Below are positions 1 through 12,053 of a stretch of 64,000 nt of DNA, in pieces. The position numbers were made by a program, and so were the translations under genes. Position 1 is the stretch's first letter; each line of letters starts with the position of its first letter. The notes beneath the pieces were generated by a model. That model had not been told where the DNA came from and did no database searches. It was given only the letters and a program-made list of their open reading frames with translations. Source of the DNA: Phoronis australis (lineage: Eukaryota; Phoronida; Phoronidae); contig NMRA01000266.1 of NCBI GenBank assembly GCA_002633005.1, forward strand, positions 136,544 through 200,543, in the 5' to 3' direction.

Positions 1-121
1 GGATTCACGCTGTCGGTAGCGCAGTTTACTCTGTACATTTTACCGGCCATGGTCGTCATCACGTTTCCCGTCGCATCAAGTTTCGGCCACGAAGAAGCAA
101 ATGTTAGTTGGGTTGGCCCGA
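1..121 (-). CDS. Ig-like domain exon D28, cut by the window edge
   Basis: The exon opens after an ATTTCAG acceptor with F-G-P-T-Q-L and reaches strand B (V-N-C-A-T-D-S-V-N-P) before the sequence ends. It shows that the array continues beyond the window, so the C-terminus, any membrane anchor and the total domain number are unknown. Confidence 0.82.
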
Positions 122-283
122 CTGAAATAATTACCTTATCAGGCGAAGGGACTCAAATTTGGAGTTCATCAGTGCAATTCGATTAAATTGTAGGTAAATC
201 TCCAGAAGTCTATTTGTATGCAACTAATTGAACAAGCACAAACATCTTGTGGTTTCTAGTTTTTATTTTTTTAACTTACGTAC

Positions 284-604
284 AGAAGACAACTAAACGG
301 ATAACCCTCTCCACCTTGCGGCTACGATTACGGTTGTTGGTCGCCTCACACGTTACGCTCTTTCCGTTTAACTGCGGCCGAGCTTCGAAGTGCAGCGATA
401 GGCGATAAATATATTTTTTGCCGGTGACTTTTTCCACCTGTCCAACCGACATACCAGGCAGGCTTTGCCACGTCATGATGATCCCAGGATTTACGGCATC
501 GCTAATGCAAGTGAACGTGTAATTTGACCCCGCGTGGAGTACTACAGTGTTGTTGAGTGTGACCGAATAGTTATTGCAATCCACTTTCAGAAACGACGGG
601 CCAA
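284..604 (-). CDS. Ig-like domain exon D27
   Basis: 321 nt. Canonical Cys (F-T-C-I-S-D-A-V-N-P), Trp (M-T-W-Q-S) and Cys (V-T-C-E-A-T-N-N-R-N), with N-Y-S, N-N-T and N-Y-T sequons near the start. The donor consistent with phase 1 is T|GTACGT; a GTAAGT four bases further would shift the frame to phase 2, so the nearer site is preferred. Confidence 0.86.
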
Positions 605-680
605 CTTAAAATAAAAAATACGGCAAGGTTACTTGAAAACGCCAGGTGGGTCTCTACACTTGTGTTGTGGATGTGTGGTA

Positions 681-785
681 TTTTTGTAGTGCGGCTGCAA
701 CACGGCTTACTGTATATTCGATGTTGTATGGATGCGAAGTACTTTTGTAGTGCAGCTGCAACACGGCTTCCTGCATATTCTACCG
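681..785. repeat. Twofold 62-bp tandem repeat
   Basis: The string TTTTGTAGTGCGGCTGCAAC recurs about 62 bases later with one change, followed in both units by ACGGCTT, CTG and ATATTC. It lies in the intron after D26. Confidence 0.7.
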
Positions 786-1099
786 AGCACTGTTATTAAA
801 GACAAGATTTTTTCGCTAAGACAAATCTTTCACGTCCTTAACACTCACTGTCCGACAATAAGGGTTTAAGCGTCACAGAGAAAATCTCCCGGGTTCAAAA
901 TGTTTTACACACCAATTAACAGCGTTTATTGATACATTTAGCCACGTTTAGCTGTCTAAAACGACAGTCGAATTAGTTCTTTCACTTCTATAAATTAGTC
1001 TCAAAATTTACGAGACAACTCATTGACTGTTACCAACAGACACCCTCTTGCGGTCGATACATGTATACTCGTGGGAAAACCGTCGATTTCAGTGTGTTG

Positions 1100-1440
1100 G
1101 CCAATCATGATATTGGAAAACGAAATTAACCAAAAAGATGACGATAAAGATGATGACGAAGATTACGAATATGACGACGATGGTGGCGAGGATGAACAAA
1201 AGAAGTAATAATAACATACACATGTCGAACGTAGAACTCCGAAATCAGTAAGAAAAAGCCTACAGTCTTGAGCGACACTTGGCGAAATTAACGGAAAAGA
1301 CAACGACGGAGATGATGACGACGATGATGACGATGATGACGAATATGATGATGGTGGTGGTGGCGATGATGAACAACATCTCAACATTCATATGATGAAC
1401 TTGGATGTCATAAATCAATAAGAAATGGGCTACAGTCTAG
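1100..1440. repeat. Twofold tandem repeat with GAT/GAC-rich cores
   Basis: Unit 1 has the acidic-codon-like core at about 1134-1203 and unit 2 at about 1300-1376. Both are preceded by CGAAATTAAC and followed by a related tail ending in AAATCA.TAAGAAA and CTACAGTCT. Short open frames through the cores encode only Asp/Glu runs and are not considered genes. Confidence 0.65.
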
Positions 1441-2526
1441 TTCATAGAAGGTAAACCAACATCAATGCAGCCAGAGCGCTCAACAAAGGAACAGCGTTAT
1501 CAGAAAATCTCAAATAACCCGAAAAGTCGACTTCCTAGCGAAAAATGGAAAACATCTTCTGAAAGCCCGTTCAAAATTCTATCTAAACTGATGGTATCGC
1601 CTAATTCCGTAAATTTTTCAAAAAAATGAAATTTTGCGTTTTTTTTAAGAGATTCAAAGTCAAATAACTCGAAAACGGTAAGTCTCAGAAAAAAATTTTT
1701 ACAGGCCATTTGAAAGATAATACTTCAAAGAATCTACATGCAAAAATTCACGTCTTTTTCTCTTCCCGTTTAAAATCGCACTCCAGACGACTGAAAATGT
1801 GTCAACAGTTGCCATATCCGCCATCTTGAATGCAACTTCCGGTTTTTCGGATTTGTATAATAGCATGTTACAAGAAACTAATAGCTGTAAAAATTCGAAG
1901 GAATTGGTCTCATAATGCGCACTCTACAGGAGAAAACGTTTTTAGGCCAAAATCGAGGTGCGCATGCTCGATCGCCGATATTTCCGCAATCTTTAACCAA
2001 AAGTAAACAATTTCCAGTATACTTGTAGAAAACGTCCTGTTCATTTACTGTAGCGATTCTTAGCCTTTTAGGTGAAAAACTGTAGCCTCCAGAAGCATTT
2101 GAACCTTTAAATGACAACAAAATGGCCGCCACGACCGCCATCTTGAATCCGATTTTGACTAAAAATAATAGGTTTCCAGTACTTCCGGAAGTACGTGTTA
2201 CGTGTAAATTTCGTGATGATCGGACGAAAATTGCGACCTGTATCGTGCAAACAAAAAAAAACAAACTTAGTGACAGAGCAATATACTTGGCGAAATTTAT
2301 TTCGCCAAGTAAAATTAGTGGAAGAGCAACATACGTGCAAGGGCTACCACCTAAATTAGGTCAATCACGTTACTCAAAAATAGCCAGCCCCTGATAGCAG
2401 GCTTGCATCACCGACCAGATGTTGAGTTTTCTCATCGATTAAGGAGTCGAAGTACACGTAAATGTAGGTTTAAATTGACAGCTACACAGGTGTGAGTGCA
2501 GCTTTACTAGAGCAAAAGCAACTTAC

Positions 2527-2862
2527 AAACTATCACAAGTTTCAGTGCCTTGGTTATGTTCAGAGTCGAATTGTCAATATTCCACGCATTGCATGAGACA
2601 ATGAACCCATCCTGGTCTCGCTGAGCAAGAAACCTAACTTGTTTCCAGTAACGCCTGCCTCCGTGGGCACTGGCGTTGCTGGACACGTCAGTCATGTTAC
2701 CAAACTGTGGCGCTTCGGTACTCAAGCGAATTTCAACTGCGTGGTTGACACCGTCCGTCGCACACGACAACATGTAAGCAGACGACTCGTGGAAATGCTC
2801 GAAGCTGCTATGAGGCGACAATGCTTGCTCGTTGCTGGTAAATGATAACGAATTAGGTCCAA
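2527..2862 (-). CDS. Ig-like domain exon D26
   Basis: 336 nt, F-G-P-N-S-L at the start. Strand B Cys (L-S-C-A-T-D-G-V-N) and strand F Cys (V-S-C-N-A-W-N) are kept; the core Trp is missing (E-I-R-L). The intron that follows (605-2526) is one of the longer ones in this part of the gene. Confidence 0.87.
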
Positions 2863-3994
2863 CTGTAAAAACGTATACTTACAAACATTAATGCAATTAG
2901 TATTGACAAATACACGGTTGTTGCTATTGCTAAATTTTCAGCATGCTTTTATTTCTTAGGAAACGGGGGTCTCTTACATGTAGGAGACCCTTTTACTGTA
3001 GGACCAAATCTGCGTGCTTACCATACAGGTATGCTATAATACGTAAAGACGTCCTGTACGCTTAAGTACGCAACCGTCTTAAAGTTAACAGAAATACAGT
3101 AAGCTTTTTGACTTCAAGAAACTTACTGAATGAAGTAGCTTGTTTGGTGGTTACCTTTAATTTCGAAAAAGGTTATATATACTATGTTTTATTAAGCACC
3201 GTTTATTCTATGACACTAAAAATGACACCAAGTCCGGAGTTGGTGTTTAACAGATTCTTAAAACGACTTTCCCGTCCAGTTCTTGGAAACGAAATTAGGG
3301 CATGTAGCACTCGACAGCCCTCGAAATCGTGGACGAAAATTTGAAAACTTATTGAAAGTCTGTTAAACGGGAAAGTTTGACGTAACTAGCCTTTTAAAAA
3401 CGTATATGGCAATCCAACAAGGAACACGATGTCCATTATGTGAAGTAGCGGTTTTGAGTTTGCAACTGATTCCTGTTTTTATCTTTCAAAATTGACGTCA
3501 ACGCTGTATCAGAAGGTGACAAAACGAGAATTGGTTGAAATCGTCAAAACAGGGGTTATTATCTCTTTCATTTTGTGGACAGTCAACCAGTCAGAAGCTT
3601 AATCACCTACTTAAATAGCTCGACATAGTTGTAATAAAGTGTTCAATATACTCACATATCCTACCAACATTTGGGAATTTCATAAAATTTCCTGAATGAA
3701 ATTCACAAGCGGCATGGGGCAAGAGTATTTGTCCACAGCACATAGCTTCCTGGGCGGACCGTTGAACTCGCCCACAGCAACGAATGGGATAATTGACTTG
3801 GCAAGTTAACTCACTCATAGGAGGATAGGGGTTACAAGTGATATTTTGTGTTTTAGCATTTGCCTTCTGCAATTTTGTAAATAAAGTTGGGACGAAAGAG
3901 ACTTAGTCTTTCCCTTACAGAATCGAGCCTTTTTATGTTCTTCTTTATATGTGTCCCATACCTTGAACGAGAAGCGACAGTTAACCCTACTTAC

Positions 3995-4324
3995 AAAGCA
4001 CATCAAGGTCAATTTTTCTTTCCTCCATAAACTTCTCGTGTCGAAGATTGACGGTTCTGCACGTTACTTGAACATCATTCAGCAGTGGTGCCGCCGTGAA
4101 CGACAACACCCTGTGATAGACCAGTCCGTTGTCATAACCATTCTTGTAAGTGACTGCCTCTTCCTGTGACATGAGCGTGCTCATATTCGTCCAAGTCATG
4201 CTGGCTTCCGGCCACAAACTGTCTGACTGGCAGCGCAGATTGTGGAAGTCCCCGCTGGTTACACGGAACAGGCCTTTAATTTTTCTGTCCTCTTTGTCAG
4301 TAACATTCAAGTCGTAGGGTCCAA
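3995..4324 (-). CDS. Ig-like domain exon D25
   Basis: 330 nt, F-G-P-Y-D-L at the start. Canonical Cys (L-R-C-Q-S-D-S-L-W-P), Trp (M-T-W-T-N-M-S) and Cys (V-T-C-R-T-V-N). The C-x-S-D-x-x-W-P string resembles position f of the block (D7, D16), but the rest of the domain does not match closely. Confidence 0.88.
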
Positions 4325-4802
4325 CTTCAAAAAGTTGTGAAAGACCATAATCAAGATTTTATTTTTAAGTGCTCATTACATCAAGATCAATAATGATTTC
4401 AGCTTTAACTTAGCCCGTTTTGGGCGTCTTGTCACTTTAACATTAGCACAATAAGTTGGGGTGCGATCCAGTGAGTAATTTCTTTGTAGGAAATGTGAGG
4501 ATTTGCAAAATTATACAGAATCAAGAAGAGAGGCGAATGAGTAGTAAGCTCGTTACCTTGCGCTTGCGCATTATCAAAATGGCTGGCAATGTCTCAGTAG
4601 TGTTGAATTATAATAAAATTTCCTCGTTTTCCGGTTTAAAAGCGAATATTTCGGGCATCAAGTAATTAGCAAGTCGTTTGCATAAACGGAACGCAGCCAC
4701 GTTTAGTCGGTTGGCAATGAAAGGGTCCCCAAGCATAATTTTAGTTGAGGCACCTGTTACGTTTGCGATGTTCCCGAAGACATATATGCAAGGGACACTT
4801 AC

Positions 4803-5129
4803 ACACGACTTGCAACCTCATTGTCTTCGAAACTTTGAAGGCAGCGTTTCTGTTATTGATGGCACTGAACTGCATGAGCTTTTGGTTATAGTGAGGCAGC
4901 GGGCGAAAGTCGATCTTGACAATGTAGCGTGTGACTTCTCTGTGATCAACTGTTTGGCTGTAGACTACCCTTGCAAAGTTGGCCGTCACTTCAACGGTGG
5001 CGCTTGGGTAGACGTCATCCAGCAAGTACAGCACGTGCACGGGCTCAAGTTGGTGGATAAACGTGCACGTGTTTTCATGTAAATCAGTGATTCCATTGGA
5101 TGCATTGAACGCCTGCTTCGTGGGTCCAA
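4803..5129 (-). CDS. Ig-like domain exon D24 (degenerate core)
   Basis: 327 nt, F-G-P-T-K-Q at the start, R-L-Q-V-V before the donor. The strand B and F cysteines are absent (L-Y-L-L-D-D-V-Y-P; M-Q-F-S-A-I-N-N-R-N) and one Cys is displaced to the N-terminal third (N-T-C-T-F). No core Trp. The assignment rests on exon size, phase, the linker and the D-D-V-Y-P signature. Confidence 0.82.
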
Positions 5130-5567
5130 CTGGAGAAAGTAACATGGGAATAACGTTAGCAAAAATTGCTAAGTCATGACAAAGTTAGGCGATTTGTTTT
5201 TTACCCGCAGAGTCTCAAAAAAACTTTTGAGACATCAATGTATTTATGAGGGGATTTCAACTGTTCTTTGCTAGAAAGTAGTGCAGCTGTGAATATTTCC
5301 ACCAGATGAGGTTTATTGGATCCCGAAACATACAATTTTATTTAGCCATACGGCAAAAAGGTAAATTGGCTGTGAAATTAACTCTTGAAATGCTCTCCTA
5401 GAGCTCTGGTCACACCGACTGAAATGCTCACTAAATACTTATTTTGTTTATTTTTCCCATGCCTCATCCACGGTATCTTGAATTTCAAACAGAGAAAAAT
5501 ATCAACAAGCCATGTGTGAGGATTTTTATGGAATATGTAACTCCTATCGGAATTCGCTGGAACTTAC

Positions 5568-5897
5568 AAATGATGCTCAGTAGAACACGTGACACCACTT
5601 TGTTCGGCAAACCCTTCGTATTTTTGGCCTCGCAAGCCAACGTATTCCGGTGATATCCCTTGCCTGCCATGAACGTCAACGTCGCCCAATATATGCTTCC
5701 CTGGTGTTCTCCGTACATAGAGGAAAGCGGAAACGGGCCCAGGTCCTGTCCATCTTTTAGCCAAGTCATGTTCACTTCTGGTGATACCTCGTCCGTCGTG
5801 CACCTAAGTGAGTACGTTTGGCCGCTTATCATGTTGGTGGCGTTCCCCATTTTCAAGAGGGTGTTAAGGTCTCTTATCGTTAGGGTTAACGGTCCGA
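5568..5897 (-). CDS. Ig-like domain exon D23
   Basis: 330 nt. The most conventional domain of the array: L-R-C-T-T-D-E-V-S-P in strand B, M-T-W-L-K-D-G in strand C, L-A-C-E-A-K-N in strand F. The W-L-K-D-G string is typical of C2/I-set Ig domains of adhesion receptors and supports the Ig assignment of the whole array. Confidence 0.9.
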
Positions 5898-6518
5898 CTT
5901 GAAAAAGAAGCAATACGAGATTTGTGCCTCGACCACAAATGCTACGGCATGAAGTTTTGTAATTGAAAGTCGCATATATATTGTTTCTATAATATGGAAT
6001 ATGTCCTCAATTGCCACGGCCTGTGTTCGACTCGTGGCATATTGTTGTTGACTCGTGCACACGATTGCTACATGTAACTTGACACACTACGTGTTTTATG
6101 TTTGTTCAACTTTTGACATCACTGGCTTATCACTGCATGTTGCTTTCAAAACGCGCCCTACGGAATCAGTCATGTACGTATCCTGATGACCTCACTTTGT
6201 ACACGAAACGCCAAGGGGCTGCACAAAACATTAAACACGACTCTACCGTGAAATACGAATGAGATAGTATCTTGTGGTCTTAAACACGCTTATACGAAAG
6301 ATGAAAACATTGATACGTTACTATAATAGGAAATGATAGGCCTATACTTATCGGAGCCTAGTGCAAAATAAGTCAAAGTACTCAATTCCGTCTAATCAAG
6401 TATTGTGAACTTATTGACTGTGGGTCCCTACCAGATTCATTGACGCCATTATCATTTTAAGCATGGGCTGAGCGGCAAATGTTGACAAAATAATGATAAG
6501 GAATAAAACGTGACATAC

Positions 6519-6860
6519 ATACGACTGTCATTCGCAGGCGTTGGGAGGCTTGAAATCTGTTGTGGCGCACATTCTCCGCTACAAACGTAACACCCCTTTT
6601 ATTGTGCATTGCCAAAGGTACAAACGACCAATTAGCAGAGAACTCAATGCCGAGATCGCCAAGGCTAGTGTTGCTTGCATACCACGAGGTCAGACCCTGT
6701 GGCAGATGTGTCCAAGACACCGTTGCTTCTTCATTAACACCATCTGTAGAGCATTGTATCCAACTAGCCGTGCCGTTTCGAACCAGAAAGTTGACTACCT
6801 CTCCCGGCTTCGTGTCGACACGTCCATTTCCGGTGATGCATTCGATGCGCGTGGGTCCAA
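6519..6860 (-). CDS. Ig-like domain exon D22
   Basis: 342 nt with a T|GTATGT donor. A Cys in I-Q-C-S-T-D-G-V-N and a Trp in V-S-W-T-H mark strands B and C, but strand F has no Cys (V-T-F-V-A-E-N). A further Cys lies near the N-terminus (I-E-C-I-T), so a non-standard bridge or free thiols are likely. Confidence 0.84.
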
Positions 6861-7201
6861 CTACAAATCATATTAAAGAATGGATTTCCTGGTCCGTCGG
6901 GTGTAGCCTAGGAATGGATATCAGGAATTCGATCGAATTTATTTCTGAATAATGAAGTGCACTATTTTGTCATCGGATTCATGCGCTGACAATTCGTCTT
7001 GAGAAATTTACGTGAAACTTCCTTGGAAGAAAGCTAGAATACTTTAGGATAGCGGCTACCACTGGCGGTCCAGCATTTGAATTCCAACAGAAACTACATG
7101 TACGTCCTTCATTACTACCAAAGACAGAATCGAAAATAACACCTACAAGGATACATGTACTTGTTCTAGATGCAAAAAATGAAGGCTGATCTTGTCCTTA
7201 C

Positions 7202-7537
7202 ATCCCACGTTGAGTTGCACCTGTGCAGAGACCGTGAACCCAGCATGCTTTGCATTGGTCAGTTTGCATTTGACCCATTTGTTGTGGAGTGCTGTTGTCA
7301 CGCTGACTTTGACGTTCGTTTGATATACGGCACCGAAAAATTTCGACGATTTTGTAATCTTGGTAACCCCTCCTGATTTCACGGCAACGTCTCCTGCTGT
7401 CCACGTAGCAGTAACCTCAGGATATGCGTGGTCCGACTCGCAGATGAATTGATATCTGGTGTCTCTCACTACCCAAAGGGGCCTCGTAATCTCACGAACT
7501 CTTATTGCGTCCAGGATTTTGACCTTTGCCGGGCCAA
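7202..7537 (-). CDS. Ig-like domain exon D21
   Basis: 336 nt, F-G-P-A-K-V at the start, donor T|GTAAGG. Strand B Cys (F-I-C-E-S-D-H-A-Y-P), Trp (A-T-W-T-A-G-D) and strand F Cys (V-K-C-K-L-T-N) give a complete canonical core. The last strand ends L-N-V-G. Confidence 0.88.
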
Positions 7538-8113
7538 CTGTAAAAAGGTACGAACACTACATTCCAAGCTAAGCCTGTTGCTAACAATATCATTACCTAC
7601 ACCTGTAGGCTGATCACGTGTTATATGTTCGTGGTAAGCATGCGGCTAAGCTGAAGTGGTTTATAGAAAACGCGTTATATGCCCTTTGGAAAGGAAGATA
7701 CGTTTAGTAATGTCGTCTCCCACCGATGTTGCATTGCGAACGTTAGTTGTTTTTTTTTTGCTGCTTTCTCCTATTACTTAGTTGTGCACACCCTAAAAGG
7801 CGGTCACCTGTATTGCGCGTCTGACACATACAGGGTTTACATGTATGTGCGCTTTCTCTGCCGAATGAGCCTGATTCAGTCACCGGGGGCTTTCTCCTAA
7901 TAAGTTGCGGCGCTTACCGGGGTCTGCCCACCGCTTTGTTACTGACTGAGTGTGGGGAATCGATTTCTTCTTTGGCCAATTTTTTGAAAGGCTGTAAGAT
8001 GGTGACATGAAGAGATTTCCCGTTACTTCAGTCAGGAGGGCGTAAAGAGGAGGCCAGAGGAAATGTGAAATTTTATCAAGACACGTTACGGCATTTCATA
8101 AGCTAATACTCAC

Positions 8114-8452
8114 AAATTATATCAAGGCCGACTTCCATCGACCTATTCTTGTTTGGAGCTTTCACGTTCATCACGGAACAGGATAAAGGTTTCTTGTTCA
8201 GCGGCACTTCCGCCATGAACGACATGTTGACGGTGACAACTTTTTGGGCGCTTCCAGTCGTCGTCTTGGTAACGGTAACGGTTGATGTTGACTGTCTAGT
8301 CGGCTCACCGTGGCACTGGGCGTCAGCGTCTGGTTTAACTTGGTCTGAGGTGCAGATTATTGATACAGTCGCGTTTTCCACTGCCGTCAGCGTTCTGGCC
8401 GCAGCGTCGTATTGGGCATTGACGTAGATACAGTCAAACACCGTAGGTCCAA
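8114..8452 (-). CDS. Ig-like domain exon D20
   Basis: 339 nt, T|GTGAGT donor. Strand B Cys (I-I-C-T-S-D-Q-V-K-P) and strand F Cys (L-S-C-S-V-M-N) are present. Strand C has Cys in place of Trp (A-Q-C-H-G), so the domain has an odd third core cysteine. It contains a run of alternating Thr, Val and Ser residues in the middle (T-S-T-V-T-V-T-K-T-T-T), giving a low-complexity C-D region. Confidence 0.86.
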
Positions 8453-9180
8453 CTGCATGGAAATTCGAATTAAATGTTACAGTTTTAGGACGACACGAGA
8501 TCAAACGTGCACGGTAGTTAAATATCTGGCTCCTTGAGCAACGGCCTATAGTGAACTTGCGTTGGCGTGTACTGAATATAAAAGAATGGAAATACACACG
8601 TGTACACGCATGCTTGTCAATGTACCAATCCCCAATCAAAGTGGACGCTGGACGAAAAACTTACTTTTACTTGAAGATCACGTGCAATTCGAAATTTGGA
8701 AATGCCTGCATTTGGCCGTAAACTGTCGTGGGCGTACGCCCTCTTTTTGCTACTTTTTTCTTAATTGGCGATTTTAAGGCATACCCACCGCATTATAAAT
8801 TTAGTGAGCTGGCTTGTTGGTATCGAGCCTAACACCCTAACTACATGTATTGTCGTGTACTTCTAGACTCCCTTCTTATTTTCAAGTTCTAGGAAACACG
8901 CGCGACCAACTCCAATCGTATGAACGATACTGCCATCTAAAACAGCAATCGGGTAAAGTTTTCCGGGAACGGCCAGATGATTGCGTGAAGTAAATTCGAA
9001 TTACCGGTATACTAACTCAGCTATTGGTGTAGTAATTGTAGATGCAACAATTTTGATGCTGTTGTTCACCTGTATCCTATGTGTATCGGATAGGCGGAGG
9101 GAGGGGGGTTCGATCAAACTCCCAGAGCCCCTCTGGCTAAGGGCCTACAGTGAGTGACGTAATCAGCGATGGTCACTTAC

Positions 9181-9516
9181 ACTTAATAAACATGCGCAAC
9201 CAGTTATCTTTTGAGAACACACTGTTTTGCTCGTTCGTAGCAGTGCACCTTTTTGATACGCCATCGTCACTGTTCTGTGCCGTAAACGTCAACGTTCTCT
9301 CAAAGATGTATCCTTGAACTTCATTTCCTTCACGCACCGTGTTGCGTAAAAGCGACTCGTCGATTGGTTTAGCCGGATCACTTGTCCAACTGATGACGCA
9401 GCTCTCCGATACAGAATCCGTCGTGCAAATTAATGTTACAGTCTCGCCCTCACTTACCCAGAGTTCTCTGCCAACCACGACGCCATTTCGTGTAATACCC
9501 ACTGATGATGGACCAA
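9181..9516 (-). CDS. Ig-like domain exon D19 (block A, position i, end of block)
   Basis: 336 nt. Canonical Cys (L-I-C-T-T-D), Trp (I-S-W-T-S-D) and Cys (K-R-C-T-A-T-N) with the extra S-E-S-C cysteine shared with D10. The V-G-R-x-L-W-V and D-D-G-x-S-K-R-C stretches match D10. This is the last domain of the duplicated block; downstream domains D20-D28 have no partner in the window. Confidence 0.88.
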
Positions 9517-11209
9517 CTGTAATGTCATAATCCCTCAAACAATGACAGGCTGACAGGCACCGACTACAACTTCAACTAGTAGCAAGTAGTCACAATCACT
9601 CCATCAACCAGCGGGTTCTAAGTTGCATGTACATTCAGAATACTCATGAGCGCAAAACGGAAATCTTTTCAGGAATGATAGGGTATTACAGGTACCTACT
9701 GGATGAAAGTATTGTTCCTTTAAGCTGTGGGCCGCAAACCGCGGGAGATCTTCTAAATAGTTTATATGCCTACATGTACCTTGCGGGAGTGGGGCAATTT
9801 TGCTTCAATTCCTTTGAAAGCACTGTATTTTGTAAACCTCTTACGACCCCACGCTCATACTTGCACAGGATCACAGGGTCTGGGCCTACTAAAAGAGTTA
9901 CAAACCCGCCTTCCATCAAATTTTTTTAGAGCACATACCGTTCCGAAATTGATCTTGTTCAAATTCTTCCTCAGTCAAATTGGAGATGATTTGGTTGCTT
10001 AAGGTTTTTATTCTATTGAGCGTATATAACAAAAACGGAGGAACAACTTGGGCGACTCAAAAAGACGTGGTTTTTTAATATGTATTTGGCCATGTTCGGG
10101 CTCAGGAAGGGGTAGGGGATAAGGCGATTTTTCTGTCTGAATTTATACAAGGGGGAAAGGATTTCGCGTTAAAAAATGGAAAATTAAATTCGATTTTAAC
10201 AGTAATTTAACTTTCTATGCTAACGTGTTTCAATATCTCTGTAAGGTGCAATACCTTAACATGCATGTACAGAAAATGCAAATCTTAGAAAATCCATAAC
10301 TAAAATTAAATAGCCCAATTATTGTTCAGAAATCGAAGCAGGAAGGGGAAATTGATAGGAATTGAGAACTGTATGATTTGCCAAAAGTTTGGAATTTTTG
10401 TTGCTGAGGGCGAGTTCCATTTTATACAAACTGTACTTCATTCATGCATTAAAAACTTGCTCATATTCTGCTTTCATTATGTAAATGCAAGACGTCTCAC
10501 AAATGCTCAGTCTGTCTAAATACCTGTAGTGTGCCTGGTGAGCCAGAGAATTATATTATGAGTATTGAGTGATGATCGGTACATGTACATGTACATTCCA
10601 GTTATGCAAGCGTTTTAATTTGTACTTTATTTGTTTTGATAATAGGGGACTATGGGTCGGAGCCCTTCAAGTTCAATAAAATTGTAGGTTGGTGTAAGTT
10701 GTGGTAAGTTGTTGTAATTTGTTGTAAGTTCGTCATTGGCTAGGACCAGACCCTGTATTTTGGTTTGCCATGCTTGTCATTTTTGCGCCGAGCATTGTGT
10801 CATCAGCGAATAACGAAATCTATGTGCCATGCTAACCCGAAAATCACATATTGCATGTATATGAGTGAGCAGCAAGTTCACGCCAAGTGGTAAGTACGTG
10901 AAGTACTAATTAAAATGAAATCTGACTGGTTTGATTGCTGCTTTAATGTTATTTCATAAATGACTTGAATTGAGTTTTTAAGATTTCGATTATTTGCATC
11001 AGCGATTTAGGTGTAGTTTCAATTACACAGAATTTCAGGAGTGCGCTTTAACACTGTAACTGTCGTCAGAAAACATTCAACATGATTCTTAGATGTAACG
11101 ACCTTGAGTTGACTTCATTTGAATACACTATTTGCTAGTAAGTCAACATCATGTACGATGGGATTAGGTATTCTAAACAATTATTAAGGTATTAATCACT
11201 TGCGCGTAC
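9517..11209 (-). other. Intron D18-D19
   Basis: A 1.7-kb AT-rich intron. It contains a TACATGTACATGTACATT palindromic string near 10579 and a short TTGTTGTAAG-like minisatellite at about 10684-10730. No coding exon is seen. Confidence 0.5.
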
Positions 11210-11536
11210 ATATTACGACCAAAGTATGAAGCTGGGATAGACGTTTTCCAGTTTGAGGGTTCTTCACGGAGTATACTACGCTCTCATAGTTGTCCGCTGG
11301 TTCTGGAGTGGCGCTGAATATCGTTGCACTCGTGTAGGCACCTGGTATCGCAGATTTATCGTAACTCACAAAGTAAGTGCCACCTCTGACGTCGTGGATT
11401 ATCTCAACTGTTCCATTTGGACTGGCCGCAGTAGTCGTGTAAGTAGTAAAGAATTGCTGGTTGGAAATGGCATATATCTTATTCTGGTCTGAGAATCTGG
11501 CCTTGGAAATGTTAACGCCGACGTCATCAGGTCCAA
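11210..11536 (-). CDS. Ig-like domain exon D18 (block A, position h), cysteine-free
   Basis: 327 nt, F-G-P-D-D-V to T-L-V-V-I. No cysteine anywhere in the domain; strand B region reads T-T-Y-T-T-T and strand F V-V-Y-S-V-K-N. The donor expected from homology is T|GTACGC, weaker than the GTAAGT or GTGAGT of the other exons, so this exon end is the least certain in the array and may be spliced inefficiently. Confidence 0.8.
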
Positions 11537-11717
11537 CTAAAAGCGAGAAAAACATTGTGGTAACTGCAGAAGACGCCTGAGTTAGGCGTAATCTACAATG
11601 AAATTGTCAACCTTTGTGATAGGATTTCGAATTACTAGTCCCAAATTCAGCTCTGGAAAAATTATATGCACTTCGCAGCAACAATTAGCTTAACAAAGCC
11701 CAGTAAAGAGTTCTTAC

Positions 11718-12053
11718 AGGCAACTCTCAGATGGAGTTCCATTCCTACAGTCCGATTGAAGATCTCATTTGTTGCCGCAAACTTGAACGAGAGCGTGTTA
11801 GCTACTCTGGTCAGCTTCAGCTCAAATTCCACCACAGTGTTTTCTTGTTCGCTCTTCAATATTTTTTTAACGTCAGAAGTTAACAGCGAAGCGTTTTGAG
11901 GAGCGAATTGAACGTTGTCGAGCGTCAGGGCAGGGTTTGTGTCGTCTACGGTGAATATTAGGCGGAACTGCCGATTCTCGTGAACCGTCACCCAATGACT
12001 TGCTTTATCATAGCTACAGTTCGCCACCTTCAGGGAAACCGAGGTAGGGCCGT
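11718..12053 (-). CDS. Ig-like domain exon D17 (block A, position g), no canonical cysteines
   Basis: 336 nt, Y-G-P-T-S-V at the start. Strand B is L-I-F-T-V-D-D-T-N-P and strand F is F-K-F-A-A-T-N. Its single Cys lies near the N-terminus (A-N-C-S) and cannot form the usual B-F bridge. It is separated from D18 by only 181 bp of intron, whereas the equivalent D8-D9 intron is 703 bp. Confidence 0.84.

Larger units (their letters stand above)
605..2526 (-). other. Intron D26-D27 with local tandem duplications
   Basis: No Ig exon is visible. It holds a twofold 62-bp repeat (about 681-785), a twofold repeat of about 165 bp rich in GAT/GAC triplets (about 1100-1440), two related segments containing the words GCCATCTTGAAT (1821 and 2139 regions), and a perfect 11-bp hairpin at 2285-2310. 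Confidence 0.6.
2863..9180 (-). other. Introns between D26 and D19: no features
   Basis: The gaps between the exons here are 341 to 1132 bp. Apart from normal splice sites I see no additional domain exon, RNA gene or transposon. The Cys-rich open frame at about 3603-3872 lacks Ig features and a phase-compatible exon context. Confidence 0.5.

Noticed and set aside
1-121. Treating D20-D28 as a third copy of the nine-domain block
   Set aside because: Although the count is also nine, cysteine patterns, exon lengths and landmark motifs do not line up with positions a to i.
1023-1387. Acidic or Ser/Pro open frames over GAT/GAC repeats
   Set aside because: They only translate a trinucleotide-rich tandem repeat, with no splice context.
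3603-3872. Cys-rich minus-strand frame in an intron of the Ig gene
   Set aside because: No Ig signature, no G-P linker and no phase-1 borders; its frame would break the neighbouring exons.
4678-5082. Long plus-strand open frame of 134 codons
   Set aside because: It is the reverse shadow of Ig exon D24, which has proper splice sites and linker motif. The same holds for other plus-strand frames over Ig exons.
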